Assembly: GCA_009837355.1 (NCBI GenBank)
Contig: VXTR01000087.1
Coordinates: 40,136-104,135, forward strand
DNA from: Chloroflexota bacterium
Lineage (GTDB): Bacteria > Chloroflexota > Dehalococcoidia > Lucifugimonadales > UBA3495
Direction of reading: 5' to 3'
Length of the DNA stretch: 64,000 nucleotides
The notes below the pieces were generated by a model. It had not been told where the DNA came from. It was given only the letters and a program-made list of their open reading frames with translations, and did not search any database. Made by a program: the position numbers and the translations under genes. Of this stretch, positions 36,269-45,841 are shown one piece after another (positions within the stretch are counted from its first letter, which is position 1; every line of letters begins with the position of its first letter).

Positions 36269-38323
36269 GTGAGGGAACGATTGCGCCAAAACCGACTGCT
36301 GCCGATTGGCGTCAGCGTCGCCCTGGCGGCGCTGCTGTGGATTGCAGCCGCCTGCGGGTCGGAAACGCCGCTTCCCGCCGAACCGTCGGCTGCGCCGGGT
36401 GCGACACGGGCGGGCGACAGTACCCCAACAGGCGAGCCTACTCCGGCAGCGGCTGGAATTATATCGCTCGGCGCGACGACAGTGGCCAGCGAGCGCATGG
36501 TGCGCCCGGGAATCGGAACGCGAGCCGAGCGGCTCCCGGTTCCGATGACCGCCGCCAACTTCCCGACGCCGCCCGAGCGGGATTTGCTCCTGCTGGCCCG
36601 CCAGCTGCGCCGCACTGACGCCCCGCCGCCAGCGACCACAGCTGCAACGGACTGGCAGGTGGGCGACACGCGCGACTTCTGGACGCTGAACTACCCCCGC
36701 CTGCAAATGGAACGCAACCGCTTCAACCTGGCGGCGGTCTCGGACAACGCCTACTGGTGGATTGCCGAGGGCCTGAGCGTGGAGGATGATGACCTGCAAC
36801 GCACGGTTCGGGAGGCCGAGGAACGGGTCTTTCCGCAGGTCCTGGCGGTGTTCGGCACGACGCCTGAACCGGGGGCGACCCTACATCGCCGCCACGTGGT
36901 CAGCGGGCGGATTCCCGGCATCGGCGGTTACGTGTCCGGCGGCGACCTGTATCCGGCGGCAGTAAGCCCGTACAGCAACGAGGCCGATGTGATTTACATC
37001 AATTCACGGGCGGCCGACTACGGCGACCGGGGGTTTCTGCACATCCTCACCCACGAGTTGCAGCACTCCATTCACCAGCAGGCCGACGAGTCGGAAGCCA
37101 CGTGGCTGAACGAAGGACTGGCCGAGCTCGCAGTGAAAGAAGCCGGCTATCGCGTGTTCAGCATCGAACAATACCTGCGCAGGCCTGACGCCTCCCTGGT
37201 GAACTGGCCCGACGAGCTGGGCAGCGACGTGGGCCTCAACTACGGAGCGGCGGCGCTGTTCGCCCACTACCTGCGGGAGCATTACGCGCCGGAGGGCGGC
37301 TTGCAGGATTTGCTGGCCCTCGACGCCGACGGCATCCGCGCCGTGGACGCCTTCCTGGATGGGCGCGGCGCGGTAGCTGATGACGGGTCGCCGGCAGATT
37401 TTCATACCGTGTTCGCCGACTGGGTGGCGGCGAACCTGCTGGATTGGAACTCAACCCGCTACGGCTACGACGGGCTGGAGGTCGAGGCCGATATAACCCG
37501 GCGACAATCACCGGACGACGATAGCTCGACGGCCCAACTGGCGCAGTACGCCATTGACTACGTTGAACTGGTCAACGCCAATGGGCCGATGATGGTCCAC
37601 TTTGAGGGAGCCGCTGCCACACCGCTGCTGCCCGTTGACGTGCCGGGCGAATGCTGGTGGAGCAACCGCGGCGACTCCATCTCAGCCACCCTCACCCTGC
37701 CGCTGACTGTGCCCGCCGCACCGGACGGCTCGGAGCCGATGCTGACCTATCGCTACTGGCACCACATTGAGGAGAATTGGGATTACCTGTACCTGACCGC
37801 CTCAACCGACGGCGGCGCAACTTGGGACGTGCTGCCGGCCGATGGCACGACGGACGCCAACCCGGTGGGCAACAGCTATGGGGACGGCTACACCGGAACC
37901 TCCGACGGCTGGCAGGACGGCGCGGCCTCGCTGGCAGCCTACGCCGGTCAAGACATCTTGCTGCGCTTCCACTACGTTACCGACGACGCCATCCACGGCA
38001 CCGGATTTTGCCTTCGGGAAACCCGGCTATCGTGGCATGACGCTGCCCTGAAGCTGGATGAATGGCAGCCCGACGGGTTCGTGCTGGTCAACAATCTGGT
38101 CCGGCAGGACTGGATAGTGTGGGTGATTATCGACGCTCCGCCCGACGCCGGCGGGTCGGCAACACGGCTGGAGCTGGCCTGGGACGCCCAATGCCGCTGC
38201 TACGCCGGCTCGACGACCGCGCCGGATACGTCCGTTGGCCGGCTGGTGGTGGCGGTATCCCCCACCGCGCCGGCCACCATGGAGCCGGCAGAGTACCGGG
38301 TGTGGACTAGGCCCGGACGGTAA
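36269..38323 (+). CDS. secreted HExxH metalloprotease-like lipoprotein
   Basis: 684 residues from the GTG at 36269. A TTG at 36257 and an ATG at 36218 inside pth are alternatives. The lipoprotein signal is RLRQNRLLPI, a hydrophobic stretch and IAAAC with Cys29 as lipidation site. A Thr/Pro/Ala-rich linker precedes a zincin-like catalytic domain with HELQH (262-266) and WLNEGLAEL, whose Glu282 would be the third zinc ligand (gluzincin). The C-terminal half is beta-rich and repeats W-x-x-DGG-type strands seen in immune-inhibitor-A/MAM-like domains. It is anchored outside the membrane and probably degrades extracellular protein. It converges with the next gene, overlapping by 17 bases. Confidence 0.8.
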   Translation: MRERLRQNRLLPIGVSVALAALLWIAAACGSETPLPAEPSAAPGATRAGDSTPTGEPTPAAAGIISLGATTVASERMVRPGIGTRAERLPVPMTAANFPTPPERDLLLLARQLRRTDAPPPATTAATDWQVGDTRDFWTLNYPRLQMERNRFNLAAVSDNAYWWIAEGLSVEDDDLQRTVREAEERVFPQVLAVFGTTPEPGATLHRRHVVSGRIPGIGGYVSGGDLYPAAVSPYSNEADVIYINSRAADYGDRGFLHILTHELQHSIHQQADESEATWLNEGLAELAVKEAGYRVFSIEQYLRRPDASLVNWPDELGSDVGLNYGAAALFAHYLREHYAPEGGLQDLLALDADGIRAVDAFLDGRGAVADDGSPADFHTVFADWVAANLLDWNSTRYGYDGLEVEADITRRQSPDDDSSTAQLAQYAIDYVELVNANGPMMVHFEGAAATPLLPVDVPGECWWSNRGDSISATLTLPLTVPAAPDGSEPMLTYRYWHHIEENWDYLYLTASTDGGATWDVLPADGTTDANPVGNSYGDGYTGTSDGWQDGAASLAAYAGQDILLRFHYVTDDAIHGTGFCLRETRLSWHDAALKLDEWQPDGFVLVNNLVRQDWIVWVIIDAPPDAGGSATRLELAWDAQCRCYAGSTTAPDTSVGRLVVAVSPTAPATMEPAEYRVWTRPGR

Positions 38324-38837
38324 GCAACTCCTCGGCAAATTCCAGCAGCCCGCCGCCGCGTTCGCAGCCGAAACACCGCCAGCGCACCGACGGCAGGAAC
38401 ACCTGCAACGATTCCGACTGGCAGAAATGACACCGACCGGCCAGTTTTTGCCGCTGCAGCGACGATGCCCCCAGCGCTTTCAACTCGGTGAAAGCCCTCA
38501 CCATCTGGAGCAGACGACCCCGACGCACCGGGCCGGCAGGATCGGTTCCCATGGCGCGGCAGTTGCGCCAGCGCAGTTCAGCGACGAGGGCGTCGGTCAG
38601 GCCTTCCGTTAACGCCTCGCCGCGACTGCCGCGCCCCAGGGCGGCCGCCAAGGTGTAAAGGCCGGGCTCGGACAGTCCCGGCAGCGCGGAGACAAGGTCG
38701 CCGCGGGACACGTTGACCAGATGGTCGAAAAAGCCCCCCAGTTCCTGGTCGGTAAGCGGCGGATAGTCTGTGAACGGCCATTGCGTCGCCGGCTCGGCGT
38801 AGTCAGCGACACTGGCGCTGTCAGTGATAAGAGTCAA
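38307..38837 (-). CDS. small protein with DnaG-like (CHC2-type) zinc finger
   Basis: 176 residues. The N-terminal 120 residues are helical with no recognised family. The C-terminus has a zinc-ribbon like that of DnaG primase: Cys136-x2-Cys139, a beta hairpin, and RCFGCERGGGLLEFAEELL with Cys155 and Cys158. The primase pattern C-x2-H is C-x2-C here. In DnaG this finger recognises single-stranded template, but here it is detached from any polymerase domain. It could act in DNA binding or regulation. It overlaps the end of the metalloprotease gene and stands alone on its strand. Confidence 0.65.
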   Translation of the reverse strand: MTLITDSASVADYAEPATQWPFTDYPPLTDQELGGFFDHLVNVSRGDLVSALPGLSEPGLYTLAAALGRGSRGEALTEGLTDALVAELRWRNCRAMGTDPAGPVRRGRLLQMVRAFTELKALGASSLQRQKLAGRCHFCQSESLQVFLPSVRWRCFGCERGGGLLEFAEELLTVRA

Positions 38838-38913
38838 GAGCCTGGGGCCCTCCGGTCAGGATGCTTTCCAGCATAGGCTGACGCAGCCGCAGGACGCAAC
38901 GGGCAAGTGTCAG

Positions 38914-39843
38914 CTATGGCATCTCGCCGTTGGCCCAGGACTTGATGAGATGGTGCGCGATTGCGATGGGGCCGGGCACGGTCAGCTCCTCGCTGCGGCC
39001 TTCCAGCGCCTTCAACACCTCGGCCCGGCTGAACCACTTGACGTCGGTCATCTCCTCGTTGTCCATGTTGATGTCGGTGGTGTCTGCCTCGGCGATGCAG
39101 CCAATCATCAGCGAGGACGGGAAGGGCCAGGGCTGGGACGAATGGTAGCGCACGTTCTTGACGCGAATGCCGGCCTCTTCCATCACCTCCCGGGCCACCG
39201 CCTCCTCGATGGCCTCGCCCTGGTCCATAAAGCCGGCCAGGGCGGAGTAGGCGCGCATCCGCTGCAACCGGCCCCGGGATTGGCCCAGCAAGCAGCGGTC
39301 GCCGGCCGTGTCGGCAACTACGGTGATAATCACCGGGTCGGTCCGGGGAAAGTGCTGCGCGCCGCAGGCGGAGCACAGACGCACCTGCCCGCCCCGGCCC
39401 TTGTCGGTGGGATGCCCGCAAACGGCGCAGAAGCCGTGTCGCAGGTTCCAGTCCAGCTGTGCGCGGGCCTGGGACAGCATTCCGGTGTTGGGGCCGGACA
39501 TGGTTTCCCCGGCGGTGCGGCAGTCCTCAAAACGCCAGCCCGTTGCATCCAGCGTGCGCTCGGCGGCAGCGGCGTCTTTGGACAAATCAACGGCGAAGTG
39601 GGCCGCGTCCTCCAGCAGGCCTAGGAATATCCACTCGGCGTTATCGGGCAGCGGGTGAACGGCTTCGGCGGGTAGCCAACCCAACTCGGGCGGCGTGTCG
39701 TCGGTGAGCAGGACGTTGAGGTTGCGGAAGGGCAGGAACTTGCTGGCAGGATTTACGGACTGCTGAGCAATCCAGTCCTCATCGCGGCGTTCAACCTCGC
39801 CGCGGTTGAAGGGGTTGTCGGCAAAGATGTGCGGTTTTCGCAT
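38914..39843 (-). CDS. nudC: NADH pyrophosphatase (NudC type, NAD-cap decapping)
   Basis: 309 residues from the ATG at 39843. An upstream start is less likely. It hydrolyses NAD(H) and decaps NAD-capped RNA. The N-terminal NUDIX-like region is followed by a four-Cys zinc ribbon (FCAVCGHPTD...LCSACGAQHFPRTDP), then the Nudix box GFMDQGEAIEEAVAREVMEEAGI. The SQPWPFPSSLMIGC motif after it is the NudC-specific SQPWPFPxS signature that binds NADH. Single gene. Confidence 0.93.
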   Translation of the reverse strand: MRKPHIFADNPFNRGEVERRDEDWIAQQSVNPASKFLPFRNLNVLLTDDTPPELGWLPAEAVHPLPDNAEWIFLGLLEDAAHFAVDLSKDAAAAERTLDATGWRFEDCRTAGETMSGPNTGMLSQARAQLDWNLRHGFCAVCGHPTDKGRGGQVRLCSACGAQHFPRTDPVIITVVADTAGDRCLLGQSRGRLQRMRAYSALAGFMDQGEAIEEAVAREVMEEAGIRVKNVRYHSSQPWPFPSSLMIGCIAEADTTDINMDNEEMTDVKWFSRAEVLKALEGRSEELTVPGPIAIAHHLIKSWANGEMP

Positions 39844-40005
39844 AGGCTGGTTCACCTGGGCGGTTGCGTGGAGCGCAAGCTGGCTTCTCCGGCCGGCGCG
39901 CAATCGAACTGCCGGCCGGTAGTTTTATAACCCATGCCGCTCAATGCGACAAGCCGCAGCCTTGCAGCCCTATCCGCCGTATGGTAAGTTGAACGCCGTC
40001 ATACG

Positions 40006-40034
40006 CGCCGCCGTTACGCTATAATGCGGCGGCG
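40006..40034 (+). promoter_or_regulatory. opp promoter -10 inside a GC inverted repeat
   Basis: TATAAT at 40020-40025 lies in the 13-base interval between CGCCGCCG (40006-40013) and CGGCGGCG (40027-40034). It is about 66 bases before the oppD start. The repeat may be an operator, or may fold around the transcription start. Confidence 0.4.
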
Positions 40035-40090
40035 TATTCCAACATCTATCCGACCGGAAACGCACAACGGACCGAGAGAGGAGCCTTGCC

Positions 40091-41134
40091 GTGACCGAGC
40101 CGCTGCTTGAAGTCAAGAACCTGCAAACGTACTTCTTTACCTACGAAGGCGTCGTCAAGGCCGTTGACGACATCACCTACGAAGTGATGCCGGGCGAAAC
40201 CCTGGGCCTGGTGGGAGAGAGCGGTTGCGGAAAAAGCGTCAGCGCCCTGTCGCTGATGCGGCTGATTCCCGACCCCCCCGGCAGAACCATCGGCGGCGAA
40301 GTCCTCTTTGACGGCGAAGACATCCTCCAGGTGGACATGGACGACATGCGCCGCATCCGGGGCGCCAAGATGGCCATGGTTTTCCAGGAACCCATGACCT
40401 CGCTGAACCCGGTGCTGACCCTGGACCGCCAGCTCACCGAGACCATCCAGCTGCATCTGGGCAAATCCCGGGATGAAGCCCGCCAGGACGCCGTGAACCT
40501 GCTGGCCCAGGTGGGCATCCCCGACCCGGAACGGCGCATCCGGCAGTATCCCCACCAGTTCAGCGGCGGTATGCGCCAGCGCGTCATGATCGCCATGGCC
40601 CTGAGCTGCAACCCGCAGCTGATTATCGCCGACGAGCCGACCACCGCGTTGGACGTCACCATTCAGGCCCAGATCCTGGAACTGATGAAATCGCTTACGG
40701 ATACCCTGGGAGTGGCCCTCATCATCATTACCCACAACCTGGGCGTGGTGGCACGTTACGCCGACCGGGTCAACGTGATGTACGCCGGCAAGATAATCGA
40801 GCGCGGTTCCGCCTACGAGATTTACACCAACCCGCGCCATCCCTACACCGTGGGCCTGCTGGACTCGGTTCCGCGCCTGGACCAGCGCCTGACGGACGAG
40901 GAAGGCAACGCGGCCAAGCTGGTGCCCATTGAAGGCCAGCCGCCCGACTTGGTGAACCTGCCCCAGGGCTGCGCTTTTCGCGCCCGCTGCCGTTGGGCAA
41001 TTGACAAGTGCGCCACCGAGACGCCGCCGCTGATGCCGGTTGAGAGCAGCGACGAGGAACCCCACGTTTCCGCCTGCTGGCGCTCCGACGTGCTCGGCGT
41101 CCAGGCCCTCAGCTACGCCATGGGAACCGCCTAG
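40091..41134 (+). CDS. oppD: oligopeptide/dipeptide ABC transporter ATP-binding protein (OppD/DppD-like)
   Basis: 347 residues from a GTG with GAGGAG upstream. Walker A GESGCGKS, signature FSGGMRQRV, Walker [13 protein letters not shown] and the His-loop IITHNLGVV are intact. The C-terminal oligopeptide-transporter extension carries a Cys cluster ([14 protein letters not shown]). It pairs with the next gene to energise import of peptides, nickel or opines. No permease or solute-binding gene of the system lies in the window, as upstream is nudC on the other strand. The partner genes must be elsewhere. Confidence 0.93.
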   Translation: MTEPLLEVKNLQTYFFTYEGVVKAVDDITYEVMPGETLGLVGESGCGKSVSALSLMRLIPDPPGRTIGGEVLFDGEDILQVDMDDMRRIRGAKMAMVFQEPMTSLNPVLTLDRQLTETIQLHLGKSRDEARQDAVNLLAQVGIPDPERRIRQYPHQFSGGMRQRVMIAMALSCNPQLIIADEPTTALDVTIQAQILELMKSLTDTLGVALIIITHNLGVVARYADRVNVMYAGKIIERGSAYEIYTNPRHPYTVGLLDSVPRLDQRLTDEEGNAAKLVPIEGQPPDLVNLPQGCAFRARCRWAIDKCATETPPLMPVESSDEEPHVSACWRSDVLGVQALSYAMGTA

Positions 41135-41178
41135 CGCCGCTATCACTATGGCTATCGCTCCATGAGGAGAGTTTCACG

Positions 41179-42222
41179 ATGACCACCGCCGAAATGCCCC
41201 AGACCGCCCCCGCCACCTCCTCGGCCCATGGCGACGTCCTTCTGGACGTGCGCGGCCTGAAAATGCACTTTCCCGTTACGTCCGGGATTCTTTTCCAGCG
41301 GGCCGTGGCCCACATCAAAGCCATCGACGGCGTAGATTTCCAGGTAATGCGCGGCGAGACCCTGGGCCTTGTGGGCGAGTCCGGCTGCGGCAAGACCACT
41401 ACCGGACGGTGTATCCTGCGCCTCTACAAGCCCACCGAAGGCGAAATCTGGTTCGACGGAACGGAAATCGCCCAGGCCCGCACCGGCCAGATGCGCGCCA
41501 TGCGCCGCCAGATGCAGATTATCTTCCAGGACCCGTACAGCTCGCTGAACCCGCGCATGACCGCCGGCAACATCATCGGCGAGCCGTTGGCGGTGCACGG
41601 CCTGGTCAACAACAAGCGCGAGTACCGGGAACGGGTGGCCGAACTGCTCAACAACGTCGGGCTGAACCCTTACATGGCCGACCGGTTCCCCCACGAGTTC
41701 AGCGGTGGCCAGCGCCAGCGCATCGGCGTGGCCCGGGCCCTGTCCGTTGACCCGTCCTTCATCGTCTGCGACGAGCCGGTCTCCGCGCTGGACGTTTCCA
41801 TCCAGGCGCAGATTATCAACCTGCTGGAAGACCTCCAGGAACGGTACGACCTTACCTACCTGTTCATCGCCCACGACCTGTCGGTGGTGCGGCACATCAG
41901 CGACCGCGTGGCGGTGATGTACCTGGGCAAGATAGTCGAAGTTGCCGACCGCAACGCCATCTACGAGAACCCCCAGCATCCTTACACCCGCGCGCTGCTG
42001 TCGGCGGTTCCGATTCCCGACCCGGTGCTGGACGCCCAGCGTGAACGCATCATCCTGTCGGGCGAAGTGCCCAGCCCGCTGAATCCGCCCAGCGGCTGCG
42101 TGTTCCATCCCCGCTGCCCGCTGACCACGGACGACTGCATGCGGGTTATCCCGGAGGCCCGGGAAGTAATGCCCCAACACATCGCAGCCTGCATCAACGT
42201 TCCCGGGTACGGCCCCTACTGA
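41179..42222 (+). CDS. oppF: oligopeptide/dipeptide ABC transporter ATP-binding protein (OppF/DppF-like)
   Basis: 347 residues, preceded by GAGGAG. Walker [13 protein letters not shown], signature [15 protein letters not shown], Walker [15 protein letters not shown] and [11 protein letters not shown] are all present, with the OppF-like Cys-containing tail ([14 protein letters not shown]). It forms the ATPase heterodimer with OppD, 44 bases upstream. The pair is followed by a terminator. Confidence 0.93.
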   Translation: MTTAEMPQTAPATSSAHGDVLLDVRGLKMHFPVTSGILFQRAVAHIKAIDGVDFQVMRGETLGLVGESGCGKTTTGRCILRLYKPTEGEIWFDGTEIAQARTGQMRAMRRQMQIIFQDPYSSLNPRMTAGNIIGEPLAVHGLVNNKREYRERVAELLNNVGLNPYMADRFPHEFSGGQRQRIGVARALSVDPSFIVCDEPVSALDVSIQAQIINLLEDLQERYDLTYLFIAHDLSVVRHISDRVAVMYLGKIVEVADRNAIYENPQHPYTRALLSAVPIPDPVLDAQRERIILSGEVPSPLNPPSGCVFHPRCPLTTDDCMRVIPEAREVMPQHIAACINVPGYGPY

Positions 42223-42246
42223 CGCGCCGGCGGCGTTACGATTCCA

Positions 42247-42267
42247 GGGGCGGCGATTTGCCGCCCC
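42247..42267. terminator. intrinsic terminator after oppF
   Basis: GGGGCGGC / GCCGCCCC stem with a GATTT loop, followed by GTTCGTTTT, 24 bases after the oppF stop. Confidence 0.8.
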
Positions 42268-42305
42268 GTTCGTTTTGACGGACGAGTACTCTTTCGAGGT
42301 CAAAA

Positions 42306-43073
42306 ATGCGTCTTGAAAACAAAACCGCCCTGATCACCGGCGCCAGCCGCAACATCGGCGCCGAGATTGCCCGCACCTTCGCCCGCGAAGGAGCCAACCT
42401 GATTCTCAACACCCGGCAGTCCGCCGATGAGCTGGAATCCGTCGCCGCCCAGTGCCGGGAGTTGGGTGTACGCACCCATACCGTCATCGGCGACGTGTCC
42501 GACCCCGACCGGGTGGCCGACATGGTCGCCGAGGGCATCGACTACCTGGGCACCGTGGAGGTACTGGTCAGCAACGTAGCGGTGCGTCCCCACAAGGCGC
42601 TGCTGGAGGTATCGGTGGAGGAGTGGCAAGACGTCATCGCGACCAACCTGCACGCCGCCTTCTACCTGATGCGCGCCGTGCTGCCCGGTATGCTGGAGCA
42701 GGGTTCCGGCAGCATCATCGCCCTGGGCGGCCAGGCCGCCATCACCGGGCGTCCGGAAACCGCCGTGGTAACCACCGCCAAGACCGGGCTGCTAGGGCTG
42801 ATTCGCGCCGTCGCCGCCGAATATGCGGGACAGGGCGTGCGGGCCAACCTGGTCAACCCAGGCTCCACCGATACGTCCCGGGCGCATCCCGAGTGGTATC
42901 CGGAGTTCCAGGACGTGGCGCGCGGCTCCGCCGAACATCTGAAGGGCATTCCGCTGGGGCGACAGGCCACCGTGCAAGACATCGCCAACGCCTGCCTGTT
43001 CTACGCCAGCGACGAGTCGGCCTACATCACCGGCGACCGCATGAACGTGGTCGGCGGACGCTACATCGTTTAA
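42306..43073 (+). CDS. SDR-family protein lacking the catalytic Tyr
   Basis: 255 residues of the short-chain dehydrogenase fold. The cofactor motif is TGASRNIGAEIA and VSNVAVRPHK replaces the NNAG strand. The active-site Ser region reads IIALGGQAA, and where Tyr-x3-Lys is expected the sequence is VTTAK, so Lys is kept but Tyr is Val and the Ser position is Gly. The C-terminal ITGDRMNVVGGRYIV is normal for the family. Reduction of a carbonyl by the standard mechanism is doubtful. It may be a dehydratase-like or binding paralogue. It converges with the ROK gene, overlapping by four bases. Confidence 0.8.
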   Translation: MRLENKTALITGASRNIGAEIARTFAREGANLILNTRQSADELESVAAQCRELGVRTHTVIGDVSDPDRVADMVAEGIDYLGTVEVLVSNVAVRPHKALLEVSVEEWQDVIATNLHAAFYLMRAVLPGMLEQGSGSIIALGGQAAITGRPETAVVTTAKTGLLGLIRAVAAEYAGQGVRANLVNPGSTDTSRAHPEWYPEFQDVARGSAEHLKGIPLGRQATVQDIANACLFYASDESAYITGDRMNVVGGRYIV

Positions 43074-44125
43074 GGCCACTGGTCGCCCCGGCCCGTTCGC
43101 CGTTCCGTTTTCGCCCACACCAGGCTGGCCGCGCCCACCAGCCCCTGGCTGTCGCCCAGGGTAGCCGGAACCAGCCGGAAACGGCGATGCCCGGAGCTCA
43201 TGGCGCGCCGGCGCATCCCCTCTTCAATCTCCTCCAGCAAACCCAGTTGCAGCAGGCCCTGGGTTACGCCGCCGCCGAACACCACCACGTCGGGGTTGAA
43301 CAGGTTGAGCACGTTGCCCATCCCCACGATGATTGCGGCCACAGCGTCGTTGACAACCTCCGCCGCCACGGAGTCGCCATGCTCCGCCGCGTTGAACACG
43401 TCCTCGCCCGTGATGGCCCCGTTGGCTTCGTACACCACCTGCAAAGGCGAGCCCGGCGTCGCGTCGGCCAGCCGAGCCTGGGCCGCCCGCCCGATGGCGG
43501 TGCCCGACGCCAACGCCTCCAGGCAGCCGCTGTTGCCGCAGGCGCAGGCCGAGGCGTCGGCGCGGTAGTCGATGGTCATGTGGCCGACCTCGGCGGCGGC
43601 CCCGGCGGCCCCGACGAACATTTCGCCGCCGTCAACGACGCCGGCGCCCACTCCGGTGCTGAAGGTTACGAACACCAGGGTGCGGGCCGGCTGGCCATGT
43701 GTAGCAACGGGACGGCCCGCTCCGTAATAGCACTCACCCAGGGCGGCCAGGTTCGCGTCGTTGCCCACCCACACCGGAAGGTTCAGCATCGGACGCCACA
43801 GGTCCGGCAACGTTACGCCGTTGAGCGCCGGCAGGTTTGGCGACGACAGCAGCTTATCGGTGGTGGCGTCGATGGAGCCGGCCAAGGCTATGCCGGCCCC
43901 TGCGACAGGACGGCCGAAGGCGTTGTCCCTGGCCCGGCGGAGCAGACTGCCGGCGGTTGCCGCCAACTCGTCCTGTAACGCGTCCGGCCGGTTGGCAACA
44001 CGCTCCTGCCACAGTATTCGCCCAGCCCGGTCAATGACCGCCGCCCGCGCCCACGTCCCGCCCCAGTCCATCGCCAGCGCCACCGGCGATTCCATGTCGT
44101 CAAAACCGGAACGGGCGCTGCTCAT
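43070..44125 (-). CDS. ROK family sugar kinase/glucokinase-like
   Basis: 351 residues from the ATG at 44125, with an AGAGGT site. The longer frame above it is not supported. ATP motif DWGGTWARAAV (20-30), GNDANLAALGE around the catalytic Asp, and the ROK zinc motif CACGNSGCLEALAS are present. ROK kinases phosphorylate glucose, N-acetylmannosamine or related sugars. There is no N-terminal HTH, so it is an enzyme rather than a NagC-type repressor. It lies 55 bases downstream of the ResA-like gene and may be the last gene of that transcript. Confidence 0.88.
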   Translation of the reverse strand: MSSARSGFDDMESPVALAMDWGGTWARAAVIDRAGRILWQERVANRPDALQDELAATAGSLLRRARDNAFGRPVAGAGIALAGSIDATTDKLLSSPNLPALNGVTLPDLWRPMLNLPVWVGNDANLAALGECYYGAGRPVATHGQPARTLVFVTFSTGVGAGVVDGGEMFVGAAGAAAEVGHMTIDYRADASACACGNSGCLEALASGTAIGRAAQARLADATPGSPLQVVYEANGAITGEDVFNAAEHGDSVAAEVVNDAVAAIIVGMGNVLNLFNPDVVVFGGGVTQGLLQLGLLEEIEEGMRRRAMSSGHRRFRLVPATLGDSQGLVGAASLVWAKTERRTGRGDQWP

Positions 44126-44180
44126 GCGTGGCCGACCTCTACATAGACTACTTACGCGACGGATGTTTGAACTGATTGTA

Positions 44181-44789
44181 TCATCGCTGCTGGCTGCCGG
44201 CCCCGTCGGCTTCCACCTCCGCCAGCAACGTCTCCAGCGCGGCCCGCAGCACGTCCTCCGGCATGGGGCCGACGTACTTGAGCCGGATGACGCCGTTGGC
44301 ATCGATGAAGAACTTCTCCGGGATGCCGCTGACTCCGTAGTTGAGGGCGATCTCACCGCCGGCGTCCACCCCCGCCGGATAAGCGACGCCGAACTCCACC
44401 AGGAACAACTCCGCCGCGTTCTGGGTATCCCAGACGTTGACGCCGATGAACTCCACCGGCCGGCCTTGGTAGGCGGCGTAAGCCCGGTTCAGCGCCCCCG
44501 ACTCCTGGCGGCAGGGACCGCACCACGAAGCCCAGAAATCCACCAGCACCACCTTGCCCCGCAAGTCAGACAGGCGCAGAGCGTCGCCCCGCTGGGCATT
44601 CCCGTTAATCAGCTCCAGCGTAAAGTCCGCTGCCGGCGATTGCTCAACCCGAATCTCGCCGAACTGCTGATTGATGCCGGCGCCCGCCGGCTGGCCGCGC
44701 TGCTGCGTCGCCGCCCAGGCCAGCAGGGCGAACAGCGGAATCAGCGCCGCCGCCGTCCCCAAGATAATCCAGTTGCGACGCGACATCAC
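44181..44789 (-). CDS. ResA/CcmG-like thiol-disulfide oxidoreductase
   Basis: 202 residues. An N-terminal membrane anchor (about 8-27) is followed by a TlpA-like thioredoxin domain with Cys90 and Cys93 in ASWCGPCRQE and the cis-Pro loop VSGIPEKFFID, a CcmG/DsbE-type motif (GxPExFxID). It reduces the haem-attachment cysteines of apocytochrome c outside the membrane. It overlaps the upstream gene by four bases and ends the cytochrome-maturation part of the long operon, which serves ActA and ActE. Confidence 0.9.
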   Translation of the reverse strand: MMSRRNWIILGTAAALIPLFALLAWAATQQRGQPAGAGINQQFGEIRVEQSPAADFTLELINGNAQRGDALRLSDLRGKVVLVDFWASWCGPCRQESGALNRAYAAYQGRPVEFIGVNVWDTQNAAELFLVEFGVAYPAGVDAGGEIALNYGVSGIPEKFFIDANGVIRLKYVGPMPEDVLRAALETLLAEVEADGAGSQQR

Positions 44790-45841
44790 CCGGCGTTTCC
44801 CGTCGGACGCCGCCGGATGACTCCCCAGGCCAGCAGGCCGGCCAGCGCCACGGCCACCAGCACGGGTACCGCGCCGAACCAGAACCTCGCTTCCGACAGC
44901 GGATTGCCAATTTTAGTTACCCACGACGGCTCCGGCAGACCGGAGAGCTGCAGATTCACGCCGGCGCCGGGCGCCACGTCCTGCGCTCCCCAAACGCGGT
45001 ACGACACCTCGCCCAGCGTTACGCCTTCCAGCACAGCCATCCCGCCCACTGCGATGTCGCCGAACTCGTCGGGAATCAGCAGCCGCAGCGACTCCGCTCC
45101 CTGCAATGTGTTGTCCCGCCAGGCCAGCGTGTCCCCCTCGTAGGGAGCAGTGTAAGTGAAACTTACCAGGTGCTCCCCCGGCTGCACCGGCGCGGTGATG
45201 GCAAATCCCGTGCCCACCGGTATCACCTCGCCGCCCACCAGCTCGGTGGACACGTCCAGCCCGCTGGCGTCGGCCGGCAGGGAAAAGCGCAGGAAGCTGA
45301 ACTGGCCAATCATCGGCGGCGCGGATAGGTCGGGAACCAGCGTGGTGTCGCTGTGATTCTCCAGCGTGAATATCTGCGCGGTGGCGATGCGCCGCGTCGA
45401 GGCGTCGATGCCGGTGATGATGATCGACTGGCTGGCCGTCGTAACCACACCCACGTCCTGGGTGGATTCGTACACCGTCAGCGTCAACTGCCCGGACTGT
45501 GCCAGGGCTGACAGTTCAAACGGAGACAGCACCCGGCTGTAGCGCGTGCCGCCATAGAGCGCCACCAGCGCGGCGCTGCCGTCCTCCGGCGTTGGCGGCA
45601 CGTCGTCGAAGCTGAAAGCTCCAGCGGCATCGGTCACGGTTTCAAAGGTGTCAACCGAGCCGGAGTCAACCCCGAACTGGTGCAGCAATACGGTAGCGCC
45701 GGCCGGTGTCGCTCCGCCCTCCGTGCCGTTGACCAGCGCCCCCTGCACCGAGGCTGCATCCGGCGATTGGGAGTACAACCCGTCTGGAGCCAGCAGCACG
45801 ACGACCAGCGCCGCGACTGGCACAATCCATTTCAGGAACAA
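44786..45841 (-). CDS. membrane-anchored protein with carboxypeptidase-regulatory-like domain
   Basis: 351 residues. A signal peptide (about 1-24) precedes a beta-sandwich of the carboxypeptidase-regulatory type (GALVNGTEGGATPAGATVLLH ... AGAFSFDDV). Further extracytoplasmic beta-rich regions follow, with one C-terminal membrane helix (FWFGAVPVLVAVALAGLLAWGV) and an RRRP stop-transfer. Encoded between a CcmI-like protein and ResA, it is a probable accessory of cytochrome c assembly in this phylum. No enzymatic motif is seen. Confidence 0.7.
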   Translation of the reverse strand: MFLKWIVPVAALVVVLLAPDGLYSQSPDAASVQGALVNGTEGGATPAGATVLLHQFGVDSGSVDTFETVTDAAGAFSFDDVPPTPEDGSAALVALYGGTRYSRVLSPFELSALAQSGQLTLTVYESTQDVGVVTTASQSIIITGIDASTRRIATAQIFTLENHSDTTLVPDLSAPPMIGQFSFLRFSLPADASGLDVSTELVGGEVIPVGTGFAITAPVQPGEHLVSFTYTAPYEGDTLAWRDNTLQGAESLRLLIPDEFGDIAVGGMAVLEGVTLGEVSYRVWGAQDVAPGAGVNLQLSGLPEPSWVTKIGNPLSEARFWFGAVPVLVAVALAGLLAWGVIRRRPTGNAG

